7,985 nt of DNA from Cellvibrionaceae bacterium (GCA_025800435.1 JAOXRV010000611.1:1-7985); one strand, 5' to 3'; counted from the first letter of the stretch, positions 1 through 6,884 are shown. Made by a program: numbers and translations. The notes: generated by a model not told the origin, from the letters alone.

Positions 1-1175
1 TGGAATACGCCTGTGGCGCCCCCGAGCTGCTCAAGGGCGAGCACAGCAAAAACGTCGGCCCCGCCATTGATAGCTGGAGCGAGTTTCAGCCCCTGGGCGT
101 AGTCGCGGGTATTACCCCCTTTAACTTCCCCGCCATGGTGCCCATGTGGATGTTCCCCATGGCCATTGTCTGTGGCAATACCTTTGTGCTGAAACCCTCC
201 GAGCGCGACCCAAGTTGCGCGATTATTTTGGCCGAGCTGTTACAAGAGGCGGGCTTACCCGACGGCGTTTTTAATGTGGTAAACGGCGATAAAGAAGCGG
301 TGGATACGCTGCTGACCGACCCGCGCGTGCACGCCATTTCCTTTGTCGGCTCAACCCCCATCGCCGAATACATCTACAACACCGGCAATAGCCACGGCAA
401 GCGGGTACAGGCCTTGGGCGGTGCCAAAAATCACGCCATTGTCATGCCCGATGCGGATCTGGATAACGCGGTCAATATGTTGATGGGCGCCGCCTACGGT
501 TCCTGTGGTGAGCGCTGCATGGCGATTTCGGTAGCGGTAGCGGTGGGCAATGACACCGGTGATGCGCTGGTGGCCAAATTAAAAGCCCAACTGGAAAACC
601 TTAAAATCGGACCCGGCACGGACAACAGCAATGATATGGGCCCACTGATTACCCAGGCCCATCTGGAAAAAGTAAAAGGCTATGTGGACGCCGGCGCAGC
701 CGCCGGTGCCGAGCTGGTGGTCGACGGCCGCGGCCTGGTGGTAGACGGCCACGAGCAGGGTTATTTCTTAGGTGGCACCCTATTCGATAAGGTCAGCACC
801 GATATGAGTATCTACACCGATGAAATTTTTGGCCCGGTACTGTGTGTGCTGCGGGTGGAAAATATGCAAGAGGCGATGAATTTGATCGATGCCCACGAAT
901 ACGGCAACGGCACTTGTATTTTTACCCGCGATGGCGAAGCGGCGCGCTATTTTACCGACAATATCAAGGTCGGCATGGTCGGTGTTAATGTGCCCCTGCC
1001 GGTGCCGGTGGCCTGCCACAGCTTTGGCGGCTGGAAGCGCTCACTGTTTGGCGACCTGCACGCCTACGGCCCGGATGCGGTGCGCTTTTACACCAAGCGC
1101 AAGACCATCACCCAGCGCTGGCCCAGCGGCGGCGTGCGCGAGACGGCCCAGTTTTCGTTTCCGAGTAATAGCTAG
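1..1175 (+). CDS. mmsA: Methylmalonate-semialdehyde dehydrogenase (acylating), 5'-truncated by window edge
   Basis: This NAD- and CoA-dependent aldehyde dehydrogenase converts (methyl)malonate semialdehyde to propionyl-CoA or acetyl-CoA in valine, inositol and beta-alanine catabolism; it is cytosolic. The frame is open from position 3 and gives about 390 residues of a family usually near 500, so roughly the first 110 residues lie outside the window. Seen in order: the FNFPAMVPMWMFP cofactor segment, KPSERDPS, the GSTPIAEYIY nucleotide-binding turn, GGAKNH, the catalytic Cys in GERCMA (codon 516-518) and EIFGPVL. The GERCMA context, like GQRCMA of known MmsA proteins, separates it from non-acylating aldehyde dehydrogenases. 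The ATG at 135 is internal, since strong family sequence (PLGVVAGITPFNFPA) precedes it. The stop codon TAG (1173-1175) is part of the CTAG that borders the repeat element downstream. No terminator is visible after it. Confidence 0.95.
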   Translation, partial: EYACGAPELLKGEHSKNVGPAIDSWSEFQPLGVVAGITPFNFPAMVPMWMFPMAIVCGNTFVLKPSERDPSCAIILAELLQEAGLPDGVFNVVNGDKEAVDTLLTDPRVHAISFVGSTPIAEYIYNTGNSHGKRVQALGGAKNHAIVMPDADLDNAVNMLMGAAYGSCGERCMAISVAVAVGNDTGDALVAKLKAQLENLKIGPGTDNSNDMGPLITQAHLEKVKGYVDAGAAAGAELVVDGRGLVVDGHEQGYFLGGTLFDKVSTDMSIYTDEIFGPVLCVLRVENMQEAMNLIDAHEYGNGTCIFTRDGEAARYFTDNIKVGMVGVNVPLPVPVACHSFGGWKRSLFGDLHAYGPDAVRFYTKRKTITQRWPSGGVRETAQFSFPSNS

Positions 1176-1205
1176 GGCACCTCTGAATAACTCGGTGACG
1201 CTCAG
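1172..1205. repeat. Left terminal inverted repeat plus CTAG duplication
   Basis: Pairs with 1421-1454 with 32 of 34 positions matching; the outer 23 are perfect. The first four bases (CTAG) are the presumed target duplication and contain the mmsA stop codon. Confidence 0.85.
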
Positions 1206-1450
1206 GCCTTGAGGCAAGCGTCCTAGCAAGGCGCTCGCTCGAAGGCATGCTGGGCGCACGTCGAGAGTGAGCAACGCTGCTAGGCCATGCGGTTATAAGA
1301 TGTGCCTCAAGGCCCCGAAGGGCGGGCCGTAAAGCGCACATCTGCGGTGTTGCGCTGCTCGTAAAGGCGGCCGGCATTCACTTCGCAGCGCGTCTGGCAG
1401 CTGTACGCTTTAGGATCCCGCTGAGCATCATCGAGTTATTCAGAGGTGCC
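1176..1450. mobile_element. MITE-like non-autonomous element with long terminal inverted repeats
   Basis: The ends are inverted repeats. Bases 1172-1194 pair perfectly with 1432-1454, and the match runs on to 1205/1421 with two mismatches (34 bp counting the flanking CTAG). The end motif begins GGCACCTCTGAATAACTCG. CTAG at 1172-1175 and at 1451-1454 fits a 4-bp target duplication; a 2-bp TA duplication with slightly different ends fits equally well. Inside lie further imperfect hairpins (1222-1284, and 1298-1305 with 1336-1343) and no credible coding frame, so a transposase would have to act in trans. A CTAG duplication and this kind of end are compatible with IS5-type transposases, but I cannot assign the family from sequence alone. 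Confidence 0.8.
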
Positions 1451-1454
1451 CTAG
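1421..1454. repeat. Right terminal inverted repeat plus CTAG duplication
   Basis: Inverted partner of 1172-1205. The last four bases, CTAG (1451-1454), are the second copy of the presumed target site. Confidence 0.85.
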
Positions 1455-1494
1455 GGTATCGAGATTTAAGTATAAGGTGGCTTCGATCCCGAGC

Positions 1495-1598
1495 CTTGTG
1501 GTGGGGGCGGAGTTCTGCTGGACGCACGAGTACATCCATGTAGCTCTCGTCCGGCATCCCTGCCTCCCAAGCCCCCAGAACCCGTCACCCACTACAAG
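1495..1598. repeat. Imperfect palindromic intergenic element of about 104 bp
   Basis: The 27-bp arms at 1495-1521 (starting CTTGTGGTGGG) and 1572-1598 (ending CCCACTACAAG) are inverted copies with about 21 of 27 positions matching. Between them are two smaller hairpins: ACGAG-TACAT-CC-ATGTA-(GCT)-CTCGT around 1526-1551, and GGCA-TCCC-TGCC at 1553-1564. The TACATCCATGTA and GGCATCCCTGCC cores look to me like motifs of dispersed intergenic repeats in gammaproteobacteria, which is recollection rather than a search result. No gene is visible in 1455-1646. Confidence 0.6.
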
Positions 1599-1646
1599 AC
1601 TCTACGCAGGCATTGAATTTAGTAGCGTGCTTGCAACAACAGGCTT

Positions 1647-2327
1647 TTAGTTGTTCGCAGCGTAGGTCTCGACTTCTGTCCAAACCCGCAATAGGTTTTC
1701 ACCTAAAATCTTTTTGATATCCTGTTCGCTATAGCCACGATTAAGCAGCCCCTGAACCAGATTGGGGTAGCTGGACACATCTTTAAGGCCAGTCGGTAAC
1801 GAGTCTCCCACCCCGTCGTAATCCGAACCAACCCCCACATAATCGACACCGATTAATTTAATCGCCCGGTCGTAGTGATCTAAAACCTGGTCAAGGGTAG
1901 CAAACGGGTAGGGATTATCTTGTTTATACTGAGCCTTAAAAGCCTCTAGCTGTTCGGCCGTTGCCTTGGGTACCGCTTTTTTATAGCTGGCTAGGGCCGC
2001 CTTGCGTTTAGTGCCGTATTGGTTGGCGGCCTCGGTAATAAAGGCCGAGCCGAAGTTAATCTGAATTACCCCACCATTTTTACGCAGGGCTTGAATCATT
2101 TTATCGTCCATATTGCGCTCCCAGCCCGGGGTAAAGTGGCGCAGCGAGGAGTGCGAGGCAATGACCGGGGCCTTGCTAATTGCCATCACATCGTAAAAGG
2201 CCTGGTCGGAGACGTGGGAAATATCCACCATCATGCCCTGCTTATTCATCTCGACAATCAGCTTTTTACCGAACTCGCTAAGGCCCTGATGGGGCTTATC
2301 TTCGGAATAGGAAGAGTCGCTGAAATG
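1647..2327 (-). pseudogene. Membrane dipeptidase (peptidase M19) C-terminal remnant
   Basis: M19 enzymes are zinc-dependent dipeptidases, often exported, of about 350-420 residues. Only about the last 226 residues are present. Family sequence is recognisable from HFSDSSYSED through HQGLSEFGKKLIVEMNKQGM, MVDISHVS and ASHSSLRHF (the two C-terminal metal-binding His segments), GVIQINF, VGVGSDYDGV and a C-terminal ILGENLLRVW. Upstream of the HFSDSS segment homology stops abruptly and an in-frame stop lies at 2331-2333. The signal peptide, the N-terminal HxD zinc ligands and the bridging Glu are absent and I find them in no frame upstream. The internal Met at 2249 could give a 200-residue product but it would lack half the metal site. 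The reading frame itself carries no internal stop or frameshift, so the truncation may be recent. Confidence 0.85.
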
Positions 2328-2417
2328 ATACTACCCCAGCAATCACCACAAAGCCAATGTATAGACGGGCACTGCTGTCAGGGAAAAATTATGACCAGGC
2401 CTTCGGGGATAAAACCC

Positions 2418-2475
2418 AGCTTAAGGGGTAGGGGGCACTTTCTCCGTTCCGAAAGCACCCCCTACCCCTCAAGCT
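2418..2475. repeat. Long inverted repeat / hairpin A
   Basis: Arms 2418-2442 and 2451-2475 are inverted copies over 25 bp with three mismatches, centred on AGGGGTAGGGGG facing CCCCCTACCCCT, with an 8-base loop. It lies beyond the dipeptidase breakpoint in sequence without a convincing gene. There is no T-run typical of a terminator on either side. Confidence 0.75.
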
Positions 2476-2542
2476 TGCATCTCTCAGAAACTCTAGCTGC
2501 TGAGCACCCGGATGGTGCGAATCCAGCCAAAGCGCAAGCGAA

Positions 2543-2592
2543 GCCAAGTAGGTAAACGCCAAGTAAAATCGCATTTTGTTTACCTACTTGGC
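2543..2592. repeat. Inverted repeat B with internal hairpin and direct repeat
   Basis: Perfect 15-bp arms GCCAAGTAGGTAAAC (2543-2557) and GTTTACCTACTTGGC (2578-2592) surround a 20-base centre that itself folds (AAAAT-CGC-ATTTT). GCCAAGTA occurs again at 2559-2566, giving a 16-bp-spaced direct repeat inside the loop. Confidence 0.8.
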
Positions 2593-2612
2593 GCCAGGCG
2601 CGCAGCGGCGGA

Positions 2613-2646
2613 GTCACCAAAAAATCATGGATGATTTTTTGGTGAC
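2613..2646. repeat. Perfect 34-bp palindrome C
   Basis: GTCACCAAAAAATCAT (2613-2628) and ATGATTTTTTGGTGAC (2631-2646) are perfect inverted copies separated by only GG. It lies past the uspE terminator, so it is not obviously part of that transcript. A stem this long with a 2-base centre could form a cruciform or bind a dimeric protein; which one cannot be told from the sequence. Confidence 0.85.
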
Positions 2647-2666
2647 AGCAGGTAAAAGTACGCGGT

Positions 2667-2692
2667 AAAAAAAATGGGGGCACGAAGCCCCC
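2667..2692 (-). terminator. Rho-independent terminator of uspE
   Basis: Read on the minus strand: GGGGGC stem, TTCGT loop, GCCCCC, then an A followed by eight T (plus-strand A-run 2667-2674). It starts about 60 bp past the uspE stop codon and points the right way. Confidence 0.9.
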
Positions 2693-2753
2693 TAAGATCT
2701 CTAGCCGAGTGATAAACCGGTTTCGAGTATGTCGAATTCTGTTCTGACTTTAT

Positions 2754-3560
2754 TTAGTTTAAAGTCATTACATCGGTGGTCAGCTTGGTCAACACCCGCT
2801 CTGAGGTGTTACCGCGCATCGCTGCCAACAAGCCTTTGCGAGCCAGGGTGCCGATCAACACAATATCTGCACCCAGCTCTTTGGCGGTTGTGGCGATCGC
2901 TTCCTCGGGCGAGCCCTGACGGATGTGAACATGGTCTGAGTCCATATCCAGACGGCGCTGCAAACTGCCTCGATCCGGACGATTCATGGTGTCCTCATAG
3001 GCGTTAACCACATGCAACTGGGCACCGTATAACTCAGCCGACCACTTACCACGAGCGACGATCTTGTCGTTGAGCTCCTGGTAACGCTCATCTTTTGCCT
3101 GTGCGTTGATCGCCGCCACTATGGTCTTGCGGTGATACTCACCACCGGGGCGGACAATCAATACCGGGCACTTCGCATTGCGCAACACCGCCCACTTAGA
3201 GTCACTGAAGCGAATGCCTTTATCGCTGTCCCCATAATCGGGGATCACAATCATATCCGTCCGGAAGTGCTTGCCAGAGGACAGTAGTGCTTTTTGCCAA
3301 TCGTGGGCCCAACAGATCTCAGCGGTGTATTCCAGGTCTTCTTTTTCCATCCGCCGTTCCAGCGCCGAAAAGTTTGCTACATCGCTATACATATCCGGGT
3401 TGCGGTGACTGGTGTCTACCGCGTGCCCATCCACACCGATAAAAATATGAATCTTCGGTGCTTGCTCTCGCATCTTAGCGGTAATAATTGCCCTTTCTAA
3501 TGCGGGGTGTTCATCCCGAGTTGGGTCAATTACCACCAATAGATTTTCTCGTTCACTCAT
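2754..3560 (-). CDS. uspE: Universal stress protein with two tandem Usp domains (UspE type)
   Basis: The 268-residue product has two Usp folds: residues about 1-142 (start ENLLVVIDPTRDEHPALERA, end CPVLIVRPGG) and about 146-268 (RKTIVAAINA to the end). The second domain carries GTLARKGLLAAMRGNTSERVL, a variant of the ATP-binding G-2x-G-9x-G(S/T) motif as in UspE, so nucleotide binding is uncertain. E. coli UspE is longer (about 316 residues); here the C-terminus stops soon after the last strand (TTDVMTLN). The start ATG at 3558-3560 has AAGGCG upstream at suitable spacing. The gene diverges from the HemN-like gene over a region with two FNR boxes and lies near fnr, as uspE does in E. coli, where it is a stress and motility-linked cytoplasmic protein. 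Induction by oxygen limitation is inferred from the box. Confidence 0.88.
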   Translation of the reverse strand: MSERENLLVVIDPTRDEHPALERAIITAKMREQAPKIHIFIGVDGHAVDTSHRNPDMYSDVANFSALERRMEKEDLEYTAEICWAHDWQKALLSSGKHFRTDMIVIPDYGDSDKGIRFSDSKWAVLRNAKCPVLIVRPGGEYHRKTIVAAINAQAKDERYQELNDKIVARGKWSAELYGAQLHVVNAYEDTMNRPDRGSLQRRLDMDSDHVHIRQGSPEEAIATTAKELGADIVLIGTLARKGLLAAMRGNTSERVLTKLTTDVMTLN

Positions 3561-3699
3561 AGTATTTCGCCTTATTGATGTTCTCGACTAAGCCTGCAGA
3601 ACTATAGTCGAACATTGGCGTAATACTTATGATTTACCTCAAATTTTTTCTGTCGGTGAAGCAATGAAAGCCATGCTACTCATTTAACCGGCCGTGAAC

Positions 3700-3713
3700 T
3701 TGATCTCAATCAA
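3700..3713. promoter_or_regulatory. Perfect FNR/ANR box (site 1)
   Basis: TTGATCTCAATCAA matches the FNR consensus TTGAT-N4-ATCAA at all ten defined positions. Its centre (3706.5) is 146 bp from the uspE start. A class II promoter would start near 3665 on the minus strand, where TAGCAT (3678-3673) is a plausible weak -10. It could also act as a distal site (about -103) for the plus-strand gene. Confidence 0.88.
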
Positions 3714-3760
3714 TAGCGACAGGACCGCTCGGTAAATATCCCCAGCGGCAATAAGGGTTC

Positions 3761-3774
3761 TTGATCCACGTCAA
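3761..3774. promoter_or_regulatory. Near-perfect FNR/ANR box (site 2)
   Basis: TTGATCCACGTCAA matches TTGAT-N4-ATCAA at nine of ten positions. A -10-like TAAACT at 3798-3803 puts the likely start of transcription near 3809-3810, so this box would be centred at about -42, the class II activator position, for the HemN-like gene. Confidence 0.8.
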
Positions 3775-3797
3775 CCGCTGCTAAGTAAGACATAAGC

Positions 3798-3803
3798 TAA
3801 ACT
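3798..3803 (+). promoter_or_regulatory. Putative -10 element of the HemN-like gene
   Basis: TAAACT matches TATAAT at four of six positions and is correctly spaced from FNR site 2 for an FNR-activated promoter lacking a good -35. Confidence 0.5.
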
Positions 3804-3837
3804 GCCAACCATTATTACGTTGGGTTACTTCGTCACT

Positions 3838-5139
3838 ATGTCATCAGCTCCCGATCTCAGCATACCTATTAGCTTGGACTTAGCGGCCCAGCACCACCCC
3901 CATTTATTGCGCAGCGCCAGCTATCACTACCCGCACCGCCAAGCTTTTAAGCCTTTTACTGGCGATGCTAAGCTATTGGCCGGCCAAAACCTGAGCATTT
4001 CGCCGCTGGCGTTAATGATCAACCTACCCGGTCGCGCCATTGCGAAAAGCGAGCTGGGCAGAGCTTTTTTTGATCATCTACTGCAGGAGATTAGCCTTTA
4101 CAAGACAGACTTGGGCCGACGCCCGGTGACTAAAATGTTATTGCGCCACCCCTTCTATCACTACCAGGGAGCGGATATTACCGAGTTGATGCACCAGTTG
4201 GCCTCTAATTTTCGCCTCAGCCACAAAGACCAAACCCCGGTAGAATATTGTGTGGAGCTGGACCCGCGCGAGGCCAGCCCAGAGAATGTGGCGCTGCTGT
4301 GCGGCCTCGGCTTTAATGACTTTTTGCTGAGCTTTCCCCGTACCAGCAGTCGCGATCAATTAGAGATATTGCGCGAGGGCTGGCGCCAGGTCGAAGACTA
4401 CAACCCGGGCAATCTTTCAATACGGCTGCCCTACGGCTACCCAGAACAAGATCTTCATAACTTGCGTAACCAGCTGGATATTATTTTGCAGCTAAAACCC
4501 CAGCGCCTGGTGCTAACCCCAGCCAGTGAACTGGAACACTGGGAGCTGCAAAGCCAACACAATTATCACAACAGTGCCGCTGCCAGCCAATTCGCATTGG
4601 CCTATAGCGCTATGCGCAATGCGGGCTATCGGGTGCTGGGCAACGACTGCTTTGTTAAGGGCAAGCACAATTTGGCCATTGCCCAAAACCAAAACCGGCT
4701 GCGCCGCACCCCGTTCGGTTACAATTCGGTCAATGCGGCAGATTTACTGGGGCTGGGCCCCGCCGCTGTCAGCCAGCTTGGACGACACTATTTCAGCAAC
4801 CATGAGCAGCTGGTGCAATACCAGGCCAAGCTAAACCGAGGGCAGGCCCCTATTGCCAAGCAATTGAGCCTGGAACATCTGGGCAAGGTTTGCCGGGTAA
4901 TCATTGATCAGCTGCTGTGCTACCACCGCCTCGATATCAGCTATATCGAGCACCGCTACGACCTCAAGCTGCTGCACCTGGCGGAAAATATCGCCTGGGA
5001 ACTCAACAGCGAGGCCAATATGGAGCTAATTCGCATCCACAATGGTCTTCTCCAACTCAAGGATGAGGGTATAATGCGCTTGCTGTTTATCTGCGATACC
5101 TTCTTAACGGGTATCAGCCACTACAATCCAGATGATTGA
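3838..5139 (+). CDS. HemN-like protein lacking the radical-SAM cluster motif (probable pseudoenzyme)
   Basis: The 433-residue product resembles oxygen-independent coproporphyrinogen III oxidase HemN (about 457 residues) over its length: RSASYHYPHRQAF near the N-terminus, ELDPREASPEN (about 141-150), GYRVLGNDCFVKGKHNLAIAQ, the LRRTPFGYNS and DLLGLGPAAVSQLG segments, and a HemN-like C-terminal domain ending GIMRLLFICDTFL. Key parts are missing. Where HemN has HxPFCxxxCxYCxC there is INLPGRAIAKSELG (from residue 61), with a shortened loop; the first cysteine in the protein is residue 138. GGGTPT is replaced by LRHPFYHYQG (about 102-111), and the DLIYGLP Asp is Arg (about 196). Radical-SAM coproporphyrinogen oxidation is therefore not expected. 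I chose ATG 3838 because a TTG 18 bases earlier (3820) would lie only about 10 bases after the predicted transcription start; neither has a good Shine-Dalgarno. An intact frame suggests a retained, different role, possibly sensing or heme/porphyrin binding, which is speculation. Confidence 0.85.
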   Translation: MSSAPDLSIPISLDLAAQHHPHLLRSASYHYPHRQAFKPFTGDAKLLAGQNLSISPLALMINLPGRAIAKSELGRAFFDHLLQEISLYKTDLGRRPVTKMLLRHPFYHYQGADITELMHQLASNFRLSHKDQTPVEYCVELDPREASPENVALLCGLGFNDFLLSFPRTSSRDQLEILREGWRQVEDYNPGNLSIRLPYGYPEQDLHNLRNQLDIILQLKPQRLVLTPASELEHWELQSQHNYHNSAAASQFALAYSAMRNAGYRVLGNDCFVKGKHNLAIAQNQNRLRRTPFGYNSVNAADLLGLGPAAVSQLGRHYFSNHEQLVQYQAKLNRGQAPIAKQLSLEHLGKVCRVIIDQLLCYHRLDISYIEHRYDLKLLHLAENIAWELNSEANMELIRIHNGLLQLKDEGIMRLLFICDTFLTGISHYNPDD

Positions 5140-5280
5140 AGCGCCAAAACCCGAAGCACAACGGGGCCTAGCAGCCCAAGGCTTAGGGTGCCTTTAACAG
5201 ACTTTAGTTGTAATATTGATAACTAACTAATATGCTCCACCTTTGAAAATCCGGGGCAATCTCTAGCAAGCAGTGTCATC

Positions 5281-6021
5281 ATGAGTTCAAATATCATCAG
5301 CAAGTCACCTCGCTGTCACCATAACCCTCAGGTTTCCTGTGGGGATTGTCGCCTGAATAGCATTTGCCTGCCCATCAGCGTGCACGTAGATGAACTGGAC
5401 AAATTGGACGAGATTATTCAGCGCGGCCGCCCCCTGCACAAAGGGGATTACCTCTACCACGCCAATGACCCTTTTAGCTCGGTCTATGCGGTGCGCTCAG
5501 GTACCATTAAATCGGTACGCATTACCAACGACGGCGAAGAGCAGGTAACCGGCTTCCACCTACCCGGCGAAATTCTGGGCATGGATGGCATCGCTCAGAA
5601 TGTGCATACCAACTCGGCCATTGCACTGGAAACCACGGCGGTGTGCGAAATTCCGTTCACCCGCATGGAAGAGCTGAGCATTAAGATACCCAGCCTGCAG
5701 CGGCATTTTTTCCAGCTGATGAGCCAGGAAATCACCGCCGATCAACAGTTGATTACCCTGCTCAGCAAAAACAGCGCCGAAGAGCGGGTTGCCTCAATGC
5801 TATTAAGCATTTCCACCCGCAATCACCGCCGCCACCTTTCTGCAACCCTATTCCGCCTGGCCATGTCCCGGGCCGACATGGGCAACTACTTGGGCCTGAC
5901 GGTTGAGACCGTCAGCCGGGTGCTGAGCCGCTTTCAAAAGCAGGATATTCTCTCGGTTGATAAAAAAGAGATTGAAATCTTAAATATGGATGCCTTGCGC
6001 AAATCGGCCAGGGCCGAGTAA
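5281..6021 (+). CDS. fnr: FNR/ANR oxygen-sensing transcription regulator
   Basis: This Crp/Fnr-family dimer binds a [4Fe-4S] cluster when oxygen is absent and then binds TTGAT-N4-ATCAA sites. The 246 residues (E. coli FNR 250) contain the N-terminal cluster cysteines C20, C23 and C29 and the distant C122 at the same numbers as in E. coli, a cyclic-nucleotide-like beta-roll with FHLPGE, G85 of the activating loop, a dimer helix with D154, and the helix-turn-helix NYLGLTVETVSR with E209, S212 and R213 that read the FNR site. An extra cysteine is at residue 12. Residue 24, Ser in E. coli, is Arg here. It starts 141 bases after the HemN-like stop and may have its own promoter, but I see no clear one and only a weak ribosome site. 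Targets are probably its neighbours, whose upstream regions carry FNR boxes. Confidence 0.95.
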   Translation: MSSNIISKSPRCHHNPQVSCGDCRLNSICLPISVHVDELDKLDEIIQRGRPLHKGDYLYHANDPFSSVYAVRSGTIKSVRITNDGEEQVTGFHLPGEILGMDGIAQNVHTNSAIALETTAVCEIPFTRMEELSIKIPSLQRHFFQLMSQEITADQQLITLLSKNSAEERVASMLLSISTRNHRRHLSATLFRLAMSRADMGNYLGLTVETVSRVLSRFQKQDILSVDKKEIEILNMDALRKSARAE

Positions 6022-6061
6022 CTCAGGATCAAGTAACCCAGGGCTAAGACCCAGGGCTAAG
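6021..6061. repeat. Short tandem repeat after fnr
   Basis: ACCCAGGGCTAAG occurs twice back to back (6036-6048 and 6049-6061), with a degraded third copy at 6021-6033 overlapping the last base of the fnr stop codon (about nine of 13 match). Probably replication slippage. Confidence 0.75.
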
Positions 6062-6113
6062 TGTTCAAGCCCAACAGGCCATCAGCACAGACGCCTAGCA
6101 TAAACGCCCAGGC

Positions 6114-6143
6114 AAAAAAAAGCCCGCTTACGCGGGCTTTTTT
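6114..6143. terminator. Bidirectional rho-independent terminator between fnr and ompW
   Basis: GCCCGC (6122-6127), loop TTAC, GCGGGC (6132-6137), preceded by eight A (6114-6121) and followed by six T (6138-6143). It serves both fnr (plus) and the convergent ompW (minus), ending 21 bases from the ompW stop codon. Confidence 0.95.
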
Positions 6144-6164
6144 GATTCTTAAGTCAAATTGACC

Positions 6165-6884
6165 TTAGAACTTATAACCGAACATGATGGAGTAAACCAT
6201 TGGGTCGATGTCCAGGTCTGCAGACAGGCGAGAGTTTGCAGACAGGCCCAAAGCAGGTGTCGCTTGGTTCACGTCCAAGTTGGCCGTGGTGTCGATATCG
6301 ATATAGCGAATAGAGGCGTTGATCATCATATTGTCGCCCAGGTCAATATCCATACCTACTTGATAGGCCAGTCCCCAGGACTCTTCAATATCTACGTCTA
6401 GGTTACCAACACCAGCTTCCAGATCACTGCCGCCTTCTTCGTCAAAGAAGAAAGTGTAGTTCAGGCCCAGGCCCACATAGGGAGTGATAGCACCGCCGGT
6501 ATTAAAGTGGTAAACCGCGCTGATGGTGGGGGGCAGGTGCTTGGTTTTGGCAATATCGCCTACACCCAGGCTATCCAGGGTTGGACCCTTACCAGTGGCA
6601 GTATGAGAGAAAGGAGTGGCAGCCAGCACTTCCAAGCCAATTTCATTGGTAACCATATAGGTCAGGGTCAGGCCCAGCTGAACATCGTTGTCTACGTCAA
6701 CGCCGCTGTCTGCGGCCAGTACGGCACCGTCAGCAAATACATTGCTGCTGCCGCCATCGGGGTTAACACTGGTGGCACCAGCGCGAACAAAGATATCACC
6801 AGCTTCATAAGCTTGGGCCTGGCCAGCCATTACACAAGCAGCTACGGCGGCAGCAAGAGTCAAGGGTTTCAGGGTAGCTTTCAT
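6165..6884 (-). CDS. ompW: OmpW-family outer membrane beta-barrel protein
   Basis: OmpW is a small eight-stranded barrel with a hydrophobic channel, thought to pass small hydrophobic compounds across the outer membrane. The product from ATG 6884 is 239 residues with a signal peptide (KATLKPLTLAAAVAACVMAGQAQA, cut before Y26), then the family start YEAGDIFVRAGATSV, the LGLTLTYMVTNEIGLEVLAATPFSH strands, HLPPTISAVYHFN, PYVGLGLNYTFFF and a C-terminal MFGYKF ending in Phe, as expected for Bam-dependent insertion. Longer upstream reading to 7004 is rejected: it places 40 non-signal residues ahead of the signal peptide, and ATG 6884 has an AGAGAGA ribosome site (6891-6897). An acidic loop (DEEGGSDLEAGVGNLDVDIEES) fits a surface or periplasmic loop. 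An FNR-like box upstream suggests anaerobic control, as known for E. coli ompW. Confidence 0.93.
   Translation of the reverse strand: MKATLKPLTLAAAVAACVMAGQAQAYEAGDIFVRAGATSVNPDGGSSNVFADGAVLAADSGVDVDNDVQLGLTLTYMVTNEIGLEVLAATPFSHTATGKGPTLDSLGVGDIAKTKHLPPTISAVYHFNTGGAITPYVGLGLNYTFFFDEEGGSDLEAGVGNLDVDIEESWGLAYQVGMDIDLGDNMMINASIRYIDIDTTANLDVNQATPALGLSANSRLSADLDIDPMVYSIMFGYKF

Noticed and set aside
1041..1377. Minus-strand frames over the mmsA end and the MITE
   Set aside because: Antisense to mmsA or made of the element's inverted repeats; no start signals or recognisable product.
2322..2399. Hydrophobic peptide ARLYIGFVVIAGVV on the minus strand just beyond the dipeptidase breakpoint
   Set aside because: Only 26 codons between two stops and no start; could be a remnant of a membrane protein, but too short to support.
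2019..2555. 178-codon open frame on the plus strand
   Set aside because: Its first part is antisense to well-recognised M19 dipeptidase sequence and the rest runs through hairpins A and B; the product resembles nothing I know.
2389..2683. Two short minus-strand frames of 61 and 73 codons
   Set aside because: They run through hairpins A-C and into the terminator region, have no clear ribosome site, and their composition follows the repeats.
5217..5231. Possible FNR box upstream of fnr (TTGATAACTAACTAA)
   Set aside because: Only the first half-site fits; the second half does not match ATCAA, so autoregulation is not supported.
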